Source: Fusobacterium sp.
GTDB lineage: Bacteria; Fusobacteriota; Fusobacteriia; Fusobacteriales; Fusobacteriaceae
Length of the DNA stretch: 49,867 nucleotides
Direction of reading: 5' to 3'
NCBI RefSeq assembly: GCF_030528405.1
Contig: NZ_JAUMYY010000008.1
Span: forward strand, 1-49,867
Positions 44,745-49,867 of the stretch are shown piece after piece. The notes below the pieces were generated by a model. It searched no databases and was not told the DNA's origin. It saw only the letters and a list, made by a program, of their open reading frames with translations. Position 1 is the stretch's first letter, and each line of letters opens with the position of its first letter. Both the position numbers and the translations under genes were made by a program.

Positions 44745-45086
44745 TTAAGCCTCTAAAATCTTAATTATATCCTTGATTTTATCAGTATTTAAATTGTATA
44801 TATATATTTCTGGTATAACTAAATTAAAGTAAATTTCTAAAAACTTTACTCTTTCTTTTAAATCTAACTTATATACTGTAAAAAGTTTATTTAATATTTC
44901 TACACTTGGCAATTTTGCTTTTTCACGATTATGTGTTTCAAGGTGAGAAAGATATGTAAAATTCATATCTGCTTTCTCTCCCACAACTCTTAGAGATAAT
45001 TTTCTCTTAGTTCTAACTTTTTTTAAGAAAATACCTAATTTTTTTTCGTATTGTTCTCTTCTTTTCTCTGTTTTATTCTCTTTCAT
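44745..45086 (-). CDS. XRE-family helix-turn-helix regulator
   Basis: A 113-residue DNA-binding protein. The HTH is KLGIFLKKVRTKRKLSLRVVGEKADMNFTYLSHLET, about residues 16-51, with the SLRVVGEKADM helix 2 and YLSHLE recognition helix. The C-terminal part is helical and hydrophobic and may dimerise. It lies outside the predicted prophage end (the tRNA fragment at 45477) but close to it. A promoter (TTGGTA at 45186-45181, 17 bp, TATAAT at 45163-45158) reads into it. It could be a chromosomal or a remnant phage repressor. The site is AAGGAGTATAGGT. Confidence 0.8.
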   Translation of the reverse strand: MKENKTEKRREQYEKKLGIFLKKVRTKRKLSLRVVGEKADMNFTYLSHLETHNREKAKLPSVEILNKLFTVYKLDLKERVKFLEIYFNLVIPEIYIYNLNTDKIKDIIKILEA

Positions 45087-45157
45087 ACCTATACTCCTTT
45101 TATATTTTTTAAAAAGGAAAAAAGTTTTAATAAAATCTTTACCCTTTCTTAAAAACT

Positions 45158-45186
45158 ATTATACCACCTTCGTATGGATATACCAA
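45158..45186 (-). promoter_or_regulatory. Promoter of the XRE-family regulator gene
   Basis: On the minus strand TTGGTA (45186-45181) and TATAAT (45163-45158) are 17 bp apart. A tatacc direct repeat lies in the same stretch and could be an autoregulation site. Confidence 0.6.
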
Positions 45187-45214
45187 ACAAAAAATTTTAT
45201 TTCTTTCACAAATA

Positions 45215-45248
45215 AAAAAGAAGTAAATTAACTTTTTTACTTCTTTTT
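45215..45248. terminator. AT-rich terminator-like hairpin
   Basis: aaaaagaagtaaa (45215-45227) and tttacttcttttt (45236-45248) are perfect 13-bp complements with an 8-nt loop. It is AT-rich and so weak as a terminator, but could serve a transcript coming from the tRNA side. Confidence 0.6.
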
Positions 45249-45281
45249 ATTATCTATATCTTTTATAGACTGTTCTATTTC

Positions 45282-45337
45282 GGTTCTATACTTTTAAGTG
45301 TTGATGGTAAAATATCAACACTTAAAAGTATAGAACC
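45282..45337. repeat. 24-bp perfect inverted repeat (long hairpin)
   Basis: Left arm 45282-45305 and right arm 45314-45337 are exact complements of 24 bp with an 8-bp spacer (ggtaaaat). It is the longest perfect hairpin in the window. The inner gtgttgat/atcaacac matches the stem core of the terminator at 43588. It lies between the regulator gene and the prophage attachment site. Confidence 0.85.
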
Positions 45338-45476
45338 TGAATTTCAAAATAAAAAAAAGAGCTATAAAAAAGATATAACTCTCCTTAAATTCAAGGATAT
45401 TACAAGTTTTCACCCTGCCACTCCCTGTCAAAATATTTTTTTACTTTCAAAAAAGCATTGGTAAATAAAGATTTTA

Positions 45477-45500
45477 TGGCGGTGAGAGAGGGATTTGAAC
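45477..45500 (-). other. Prophage attachment site: 3' end of a tRNA gene (partial)
   Basis: On the minus strand this reads as the end of a tRNA: T-loop TTCAAAT (45499-45493), T-stem 3' side CCCTC, acceptor 3' strand TCTCACC, G73 discriminator and encoded CCA (45479-45477). The 5' side of the T-stem no longer pairs (GCGAG instead of GAGGG), and no tRNA body follows, so the gene is cut there. This is the usual scar of tyrosine-recombinase prophages: the intact tRNA should be rebuilt at the other end, right of this window. G73-CCA suggests a serine-type tRNA, uncertainly. Confidence 0.7.
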
Positions 45501-45613
45501 TCGCTATAAAATCATCTGTTTATTGTTTTTTTATCCGTTTAATATATTTTTTTACTTTTAGATAACTACTACACTATTATATCTATCTTAATCATTCTTA
45601 ATATTATCTTACA

Positions 45614-46096
45614 CTATCCTTCTTCCTTTAATTTTTTATATAAATTTCTCATATTCATAACTTTAAAAGCTTTAAATATAGATTCTATTGAAATTTCTTT
45701 TTCCTTTAACAATTTTGTTAAATCAGTTTTAGATAATTCTCCATACTGCTTAAACAATTCAATAGCAGTTTTTTTAATTTCGTTATAATTAAGTTTTGAT
45801 TTAAGATAAGGATTTTCAAAATTACATTCTTTTCTTAAACCCTCCATTCCTCTAAAGACAAAATAAAATGAAGTTACGCTATATTTTGAATATCTTTTTA
45901 TGTCAGGGATGCTTGCACCATATTGCTTATTAAGTTTTTCAGATATTTCAATATATTCTTTTTTCATTTTTTCTTTTATAAATGTTTTCTGAATTTCTAT
46001 TCTATCTATTTTTATAAGAATTTCTTCCCAGGTCTTTTTCTTTAAAATTCTTGAAATTATTCCTAGATTAGGTAATTTTTTATTTCCTGGAGTCAA
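45614..46096 (-). CDS. Prophage protein with homing-endonuclease-associated-repeat-like segments
   Basis: A 160-residue protein that looks built from two or more repeats resembling the repeat often attached to HNH homing endonucleases: EISEKLNKQYGASIPDIKRY followed by SVTSFYFVFRGMEGLRKEC, then a second unit ELFKQYGELSKTDLTKLL followed by SIESIFKAFKVMNMRNLY. No HNH catalytic motif is seen, so it may be only the DNA-binding part. The start is an apparent TTG overlapping the previous gene by 17 bp with no clear ribosome-binding site, so the N-terminus is uncertain; coupling to the upstream gene is likely. It is the gene nearest the attachment site. Confidence 0.5.
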   Translation of the reverse strand: MTPGNKKLPNLGIISRILKKKTWEEILIKIDRIEIQKTFIKEKMKKEYIEISEKLNKQYGASIPDIKRYSKYSVTSFYFVFRGMEGLRKECNFENPYLKSKLNYNEIKKTAIELFKQYGELSKTDLTKLLKEKEISIESIFKAFKVMNMRNLYKKLKEEG

Positions 46097-46271
46097 TCCA
46101 TTCTTGAACTTCCTTTAACTCATCTTTATCGGCGAGTTCAAGAATATATTTTTTTGCTTGAGATTTAGCATTAAACTTTCTTTGCTTTACTCTCGCAATA
46201 GGATTTTTCTCCAGGTTTCTTTTATTAGCAGCAACTTGTTTTTCAGAAGTGCTGTATCCTTTTCTTCCCAT
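46080..46271 (-). CDS. Small basic prophage protein (63 aa)
   Basis: A 63-residue very basic protein, starting GRKGYSTSEKQVAANKRNLEKNP and ending DKDELKEVQEWIDSRK. The pattern resembles small phage proteins of clostridial and fusobacterial prophages whose function is unknown; a nucleic-acid-binding role is possible from charge alone. The ribosome-binding site AAAGGAGGTAC is strong and is directly preceded by a 14-bp perfect hairpin. It is the third gene of the cassette transcribed from 46931-46959. Confidence 0.7.
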   Translation of the reverse strand: MGRKGYSTSEKQVAANKRNLEKNPIARVKQRKFNAKSQAKKYILELADKDELKEVQEWIDSRK

Positions 46272-46282
46272 GTACCTCCTTT

Positions 46283-46313
46283 CAGAAGAGAGTTGTAAAA
46301 CAACTCTCTTCTG
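46283..46313 (-). promoter_or_regulatory. Intercistronic 14-bp perfect hairpin next to a ribosome-binding site
   Basis: cagaagagagttgt (46283-46296) and acaactctcttctg (46300-46313) are exact complements with a 3-nt loop. On the minus strand it is followed by AAAGGAGGTACATG, the start site of the next gene, and not by a T-run, so it is unlike a terminator. It may stabilise or process the mRNA, or modulate translation of the basic protein. Confidence 0.7.
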
Positions 46314-46326
46314 TATAATAAGTTAT

Positions 46327-46515
46327 TTATTCTTCATCTTCACTTATAAACCCAACGTCAGCAATATACTGTCCACCTTCATTGTAGACTCTTCCAAATT
46401 CGTCTACAGAAAGTTTATTTTCATCTTTCCAATGCTTTAGGCATATTTCCTCATCTTCCTTAGACGAGAATTTTATTATTCCTTCCTCGTAATCCAAATA
46501 ACTTAATTTTTTCAT
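46327..46515 (-). CDS. Small acidic prophage protein (62 aa)
   Basis: A 62-residue acidic protein (KKLSYLDYEEGIIKFSSKED ... ADVGFISEDEE). No family is recognised. The start at 46515 follows AAGGAGTGAGATTT; an in-frame GTG three codons upstream lies inside this site and is rejected. It is encoded between the putative first gene of the cassette and the hairpin-preceded basic protein gene. Its charge, opposite to that of the next product, could let the two bind, but this is speculation. Confidence 0.65.
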   Translation of the reverse strand: MKKLSYLDYEEGIIKFSSKEDEEICLKHWKDENKLSVDEFGRVYNEGGQYIADVGFISEDEE

Positions 46516-46542
46516 AAATCTCACTCCTTTTTATATTATTTT

Positions 46543-46896
46543 TTATATTGTTTTTATTTCAGTGTACATTTTTTCTATAAATATATTATCTATATATCTT
46601 TCTACATAAACTCTTGCTCTTCCTTCTACTGCCCAAAGTCTGAAATCTCTATAGTTTTCAATTCCTTGACCTTGATAAATAACATTTCTTGATATATTGC
46701 TTTTATTAGCAGAATGCTTAAAAGCTTTGTTAAATTTCATCATATTGTTTAATTCATCTCTATCAAGAGAAGTTTCAGAAAAAACTTTTCTTACTCTTTT
46801 TTCTAGTGCCCATGCAGCTTTTAAGCAAGTTGCAAAATTTTTATTATATCCTTTTCTCATTAACATCCAAGCTTTCTTCATTACTTCTCTTTTCAT
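46543..46896 (-). CDS. Prophage protein, first gene of the accessory cassette (117 aa)
   Basis: A 117-residue basic protein. The N-terminus KREVMKKAWMLMRKGYNKNFATCLKAAWALEKR follows a pattern (KAW...F..CLk.AW) seen in many small phage proteins of unknown function. The middle is charged; ENYRDFRLWAVEGRARVYVERYIDNIF near the end is not recognised. The gene has a promoter 35 bp upstream with a perfect palindrome in its spacer, so it may be autoregulated or repressed by a phage regulator. The ribosome-binding site is AAAGGAGGAATAAAA. Confidence 0.7.
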   Translation of the reverse strand: MKREVMKKAWMLMRKGYNKNFATCLKAAWALEKRVRKVFSETSLDRDELNNMMKFNKAFKHSANKSNISRNVIYQGQGIENYRDFRLWAVEGRARVYVERYIDNIFIEKMYTEIKTI

Positions 46897-46930
46897 TTTT
46901 ATTCCTCCTTTAATCTCTTATCTTGACTAT

Positions 46931-46959
46931 ATAATATCATAACTATATAGTTATGTCAA
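46931..46959 (-). promoter_or_regulatory. Prophage cassette promoter with 18-bp palindromic operator
   Basis: On the minus strand TTGACA (46959-46954) and TATTAT (46936-46931) are 17 bp apart. The spacer and the last bases of the -35 box hold the perfect palindrome cataactatatagttatg (46938-46955). A dimeric repressor bound there would block RNA polymerase fully. The regulator may be phage-encoded outside the window. Confidence 0.8.
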
Positions 46960-47053
46960 CACTTTTTTTAAATTTTTTTCTTTTTATTTTCAACGTTTTA
47001 TAGAGAATTTTGAAAAAATAATTAAAAAATTTTTTATAAGAAATAAAAAAAGA

Positions 47054-47073
47054 GGGTAGGCTCTCACCTACCC
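47054..47073 (-). terminator. Terminator of the prophage late operon
   Basis: gggtagg (47054-47060) and cctaccc (47067-47073) are perfect complements with a 6-nt loop. On the minus strand it is followed by TCTTTTTTTATTT. It closes the lysis cassette, 9 bp after the last gene. Confidence 0.88.
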
Positions 47074-47081
47074 ATTAATTT

Positions 47082-47561
47082 TTATTTCATCTTTTCATCT
47101 ATATCTATTTTTTTATCAACTTTTTTATCTGAAGTTAAATTAGTACATTGATTTCCTTTGCACTGCTCGAGAGCTTTTTTTAATGCTTCAGGGAAAGGAA
47201 CACCTAGTTTAGCAGCATTTTCAATAACACTTAATATTTCTGTAGCCGAATAAAATATTCCTACCATTATTCTTATCCCCATTTTGGGCATTAATTTTTC
47301 TATAACTGTAGCACAACATATAATGATTAAAACCATTATTTTTTTTTCAAGTCCTTTGTATGCTCTTGTGCTATTTAATGTCTTTGTCCGGTAGCCTATC
47401 CAAACTCCAGTAGCATAATCTAATGTCATTAGAAATAATAATGCCTTTATTAGTACATCAAAGCCACCTATTGCCCAAATTAAGATAGCTAGCAAGCTAC
47501 TTCCTAGCATCATCAAATAATGTTTGGCTAACTGATATATTTGTATAATCAATTGTAGCAT
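47082..47561 (-). CDS. Phage holin family protein
   Basis: A 159-residue holin of the phage_holin_4 type (toxin secretion/phage lysis holin). Three or four hydrophobic segments are visible: HYLMMLGSSLLAILIWAIGG, LLFLMTLDYATGVWIGY with the family motif DYATGVW, and VLIIICCATVIEKL. The tail is charged, with two Cys in EQCKGNQCTNLTS. Such proteins form membrane lesions that release the endolysin. It follows DUF1353 by 14 bp and is the last gene before the late terminator. A GAGCTGATTGG region upstream serves as the site. Confidence 0.88.
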   Translation of the reverse strand: MLQLIIQIYQLAKHYLMMLGSSLLAILIWAIGGFDVLIKALLFLMTLDYATGVWIGYRTKTLNSTRAYKGLEKKIMVLIIICCATVIEKLMPKMGIRIMVGIFYSATEILSVIENAAKLGVPFPEALKKALEQCKGNQCTNLTSDKKVDKKIDIDEKMK

Positions 47562-47575
47562 CCAATCAGCTCCCT

Positions 47576-48031
47576 TTAGTCTAGTTTTAATATTCTATTC
47601 CACTGTTTATAATATTTTTGAGCTTCTATAGTTTTATCTATAAGTGCTTGTTCTTTATATCCTTCGTTTTTTATTTTTTTCTTCCATGACAGCTCCCCAA
47701 AGCTTCTGACTGCCCTATACATAAGTGAGCTACTTACTTTTGAAACTCCATCTTCTCTCATTATATAAAGAAAAATTTTGTCGGCAAGAAACCTATTTAT
47801 TCCTGTTGCATTGAGTTCAGAATATAAGAAGTCGTGGACTACTGCTGCATTAGTATATTTGCCAAAAGTTTTGAAAAAAATTCGAGCTGGTCCTGGTATC
47901 GAAGCAAGATCAGTTTTAAAATTTTTAGGAACTATAATAGAAAAGTTATTAATTCTTCTACTATAACTTTCCAGCAATATAAAACTATCTCCATCTACAA
48001 TTAATTTAACATTATTCTCCATCAGCCTCAT
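47576..48031 (-). CDS. DUF1353 family phage protein
   Basis: A 151-residue protein matching DUF1353: IVPKNFKTDLASIPGPARIFF, then YTNAAVVHDFLYSELNATGINRFLADKIFLYIM, where the H-D pair and F.tD.ASiP are the family's conserved residues. The fold is thought to be a small hydrolase or structural phage protein; DUF1353 genes lie among tail or lysis genes in many phages. It overlaps the upstream LLH-like holin by 20 bp. Two starts are possible, at 48031 or three codons later at 48022; neither has a decisive site. Confidence 0.85.
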   Translation of the reverse strand: MRLMENNVKLIVDGDSFILLESYSRRINNFSIIVPKNFKTDLASIPGPARIFFKTFGKYTNAAVVHDFLYSELNATGINRFLADKIFLYIMREDGVSKVSSSLMYRAVRSFGELSWKKKIKNEGYKEQALIDKTIEAQKYYKQWNRILKLD

Positions 48032-48392
48032 TCCCTTTTATGTCTACTTTTCTACCTGTACCGAACACATCAGAGAATTTTTGTAGTGATTTTTCTATTA
48101 GATCTACCATTCTTTTTTTAGATATAAATTTAATTATGATAAATCTTGCTACAAAAGGTAAATTTGCAGTTCTTTCTCTTACAAATTTTATTGCTGCTTC
48201 CAACTTTTTCAAGTTATCACCATGATTAAAAGATGTTTCAGCCATAACGACTGAATTATCAAAGAGTTCAACATATTTTTTTCTATTATAAAGTATGTAT
48301 AAAATTCCTATTAAAGCTCCTAACATCCATAACCATTCTTCCATTGTGAAATTCCCCAAATAAGCATATATATTATTTAAAATTTCTTTCAT
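48012..48392 (-). CDS. LLH-like phage holin
   Basis: A 126-residue protein with one N-terminal helix (EWLWMLGALIGILYILY, about 19-35) and a long charged helix: SVVMAETSFNHGDNLKKLEAAIKFVRERT. This is the layout of LLH-type (phage_holin_6) holins, in which the cytoplasmic tail has the av..aE.....G..K...A motif. Its stop lies inside the DUF1353 start and its start overlaps the amidase end by 20 bp. It makes the cassette contain two holin-like proteins. Confidence 0.75.
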   Translation of the reverse strand: MKEILNNIYAYLGNFTMEEWLWMLGALIGILYILYNRKKYVELFDNSVVMAETSFNHGDNLKKLEAAIKFVRERTANLPFVARFIIIKFISKKRMVDLIEKSLQKFSDVFGTGRKVDIKGNEADGE

Positions 48393-48954
48393 TTTTTTCC
48401 TCCTTAAATTTAAATCCCATTATAAAATCTACTATAAATCTTGCCATAACTCTCGAATCCTTGAATTCTAAAGCCTCTACGTTAGTTCCAAAAAAAGGTT
48501 CTATTAACACATATGGAGGTTTTGTATTACAAATTCCATATGCACCTCTAGTTTTACTATTTTCTACCTCAATTAATCCTTTTGTATTTTTTTGTCGTAT
48601 TGGAATATCAAATGTTATATTCAACTTTTCTAAAAAAGATAAAGCTATCTCTTTACCTTTTTTACTATTCTTATGTACTAAACATTCACATCCCTTAGCA
48701 TTTTCATTTTTATGAGCATTGAAATGTAGTTCAAGACAATAATCATAGTTATGATTGTTTATTTCTTTTATAACAGGCTTCATTTCCTCAATATAATTTG
48801 TTTTTGCTTCACGACAATATATATCTATACTATCATTTATAGTATTAATTGAGTTACACACTTCTCTCCAGAAATTATATTCTGAATTTTCTAAATGAGA
48901 ACTATAAGAGCCTTGTCCACGAGGATTATGACCTATAATTAAAGCTACTTTCAT
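48373..48954 (-). CDS. Phage N-acetylmuramoyl-L-alanine amidase (amidase_3 endolysin)
   Basis: A 193-residue zinc amidase that would cut the bond between MurNAc and L-Ala in peptidoglycan during lysis. Zinc ligands are H9 (IIGHNPRGQG), E25 (SEYNFWRE) and H77 (LELHFNAH); the catalytic Glu is E152 (YVLIEPFFGTN). There is no signal peptide and no separate cell-wall-binding domain, so export depends on the holin. The ATG at 48954 follows GGAGGTGAAGGAT; an upstream GTG lies inside the site and is rejected. Confidence 0.92.
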   Translation of the reverse strand: MKVALIIGHNPRGQGSYSSHLENSEYNFWREVCNSINTINDSIDIYCREAKTNYIEEMKPVIKEINNHNYDYCLELHFNAHKNENAKGCECLVHKNSKKGKEIALSFLEKLNITFDIPIRQKNTKGLIEVENSKTRGAYGICNTKPPYVLIEPFFGTNVEALEFKDSRVMARFIVDFIMGFKFKEEKNERNFK

Positions 48955-49091
48955 ATCCTTCACCTCCTTTCAGAATTGGATTTTTCATCTTAAAATAACT
49001 TAAGATACTACTTTATAGCTTTTAATTTCTTTTATTTTGCTTTTAAAAATCGTTTTAAACTATTCTTTGATATTTTATATCAAAAAGAAAT

Positions 49092-49829
49092 TTAAGAGCC
49101 CTTAACAAGCTCATTATGAATTTCCTTTCTTTTGTTTTCAAATTCTTGTTCTGATAATTTTTTAGCTATGACTTGAGTTTTAAAATAGTTTTCTGTTTTG
49201 TATACACTTGTAGTGAATGTTTTTCCATATCTAGCATAGAGTGTTAAAGTTTTTAAATCTACTTCCCATTCGTAATTATCTTCAAAATACCAAAAAGAAG
49301 TAGCTTTATCGTTCCCTATTAATTTTTCTGCAATTAATTCTATTAATGAAGCTGCCATAAGAGCTATGTCTTTGTCACGACACCTCTGTCTGTGCTCTTG
49401 ACCATTAATTTTATAATCAAATCCGTAGGCAAGTGATTTAGCTTTTATTTCATCTATTCTGTTAAAATATTCCTTTTTCTCTTGATCATTATCATAAACC
49501 CAGTTTTCTCCATCCCAGTTCCAGTAATTTTTATCATCGGGCTTAGGAACTTTTATAATTTTTTTATCAACTATTTTTTCTCCTAATTCAAGTGGAATTA
49601 AAATATCATTTTCAACAAGTTCTTCTCTTGTCATTTCTCTTATAATTCCATCGGCAAATGTCGGATTTTTAAAAGGTTCCTCTCTCTCTATAACTATACA
49701 ATCTTCTTTTTTTATATGCGGATAATCTAAAAATAAATTATCATGCATCAATTCCCTAACTTCTTCTTTTGTTAAATTTATGTTAAATAATTCTTTACTC
49801 TTTTTTTCTTTTGTAAATATTCTGAACAT
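49092..49829 (-). CDS. Phage tail-fibre/tail-assembly protein, DUF4376-like
   Basis: A 245-residue phage protein. The mid-protein YWNWDGENWVYD is typical of tail-fibre and tail-assembly proteins, and the C-terminal region with FDYKINGQEHRQRCRDKDIALMAASLIE resembles the DUF4376 domain found in such proteins. It probably assembles or caps the tail fibre. It is the most upstream late gene inside the window, and more tail genes are expected to the right. The site is AAGGAGGTAAATAA. The 128-bp gap before the amidase gene holds nothing obvious. Confidence 0.75.
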   Translation of the reverse strand: MFRIFTKEKKSKELFNINLTKEEVRELMHDNLFLDYPHIKKEDCIVIEREEPFKNPTFADGIIREMTREELVENDILIPLELGEKIVDKKIIKVPKPDDKNYWNWDGENWVYDNDQEKKEYFNRIDEIKAKSLAYGFDYKINGQEHRQRCRDKDIALMAASLIELIAEKLIGNDKATSFWYFEDNYEWEVDLKTLTLYARYGKTFTTSVYKTENYFKTQVIAKKLSEQEFENKRKEIHNELVKGS

Positions 49830-49867
49830 TTATTTACCTCCTTAATTTTGTGTAGATTTTTAAATCT

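Larger units (their letters stand above)
45087..45613. other. 527-bp gene-free region spanning the prophage junction
   Basis: No convincing ORF. From left to right: promoter of the XRE gene, the hairpins at 45215-45248 and 45282-45337, and the tRNA 3'-end fragment (45477-45500). A 15-bp direct repeat atatttttttacttt lies on each side of the tRNA fragment, at 45433-45447 and 45544-45558; in such AT-rich DNA this may be chance. Confidence 0.6.

Noticed and set aside
45433-45558. 15-bp direct repeat flanking the tRNA fragment as integrase arm sites
   Set aside because: It is almost only A and T, such matches are expected by chance here, and the left copy would be in chromosomal DNA.
45477-45560. 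Complete tRNA gene
   Set aside because: Only the 3' T-loop, acceptor strand and CCA are present; no anticodon arm or 5' acceptor strand follows.

Overview
The window reads as the chromosome of a Fusobacterium-like anaerobe. It is very AT-rich, yet encodes an outer-membrane lifestyle: Kdo synthesis for LPS (arabinose-5-phosphate isomerase at 9660, kdsA at 18219), lipoproteins, a MipA/OmpV-type outer-membrane protein and murE with a DAP-type motif. It also carries anaerobe enzymes (flavodoxin, radical SAM proteins, an iron-type alcohol dehydrogenase, GlpA-like oxidoreductases). No rRNA operon, CRISPR array or insertion sequence was seen. The only tRNA sequence found is a 24-nt 3' fragment that marks a prophage junction.

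Layout. 1-5 kb: two small hypotheticals, a YtxH/DUF948-like envelope pair, a flavin reductase, an M48 lipoprotein protease, a nitroreductase and a flavodoxin. 5.2-13.1 kb: a long co-directional run starting with a nucleosidase-like protein, a spore-photoproduct-lyase-like radical SAM enzyme and an SDR, then a YycJ-type metallo-hydrolase, a cysteine-free family-4-UDG-like protein, 5-formyl-THF cyclo-ligase, Kdo isomerase, a COG2509 flavoprotein and an MscS channel. 13.2-19.1 kb: guaB, a MORN/YwqK-repeat exported protein, an HD protein, ung, murE, kdsA. 19.1-23.1 kb: DUF1858, a Cys-rich winged-helix protein, a LysE exporter, mnmA, mscL and an orphan PhnD-like binding lipoprotein. 23.3-29.1 kb (minus): a GlpA-like/FAD/DUF1667 operon behind what looks like a leader attenuator, an NMO/FabK-type flavoenzyme behind a palindromic operator, and an NhaC antiporter. 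29.3-34.5 kb: HAD phosphatase, radical SAM protein, a glycosyltransferase-deacetylase fusion, a MipA-like porin and a DMT transporter. 34.6-41.6 kb (minus): prfA-prmC-queA-rsmD-xseB-ispA and alr-DUF368. 41.7-45.1 kb: a VanZ-like membrane protein, iron alcohol dehydrogenase, a GntR (FCD) remnant abutting a DUF4189-like secreted protein, and an XRE regulator.

45.48 kb to the right edge is the left end of a prophage, entered through the 3' end of a tRNA gene. Its late genes run leftward: tail-fibre/tail-assembly protein, zinc amidase, LLH-like holin, DUF1353, second holin, terminator. Between the lysis cassette and the attachment site is a separately promoted four-gene cassette. Its promoter has a perfect 18-bp palindrome between -35 and -10, and one cistron is preceded by a 14-bp perfect hairpin. 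This cassette is the most likely place in the window for an undescribed accessory function, but nothing in the sequence proves one. No integrase lies in the visible part.

Two chromosomal neighbourhoods also deserve attention: the nucleosidase/SPL-like/SDR operon in what appears to be a non-sporulating organism, and the glp-type leader hairpin, which suggests antitermination control.
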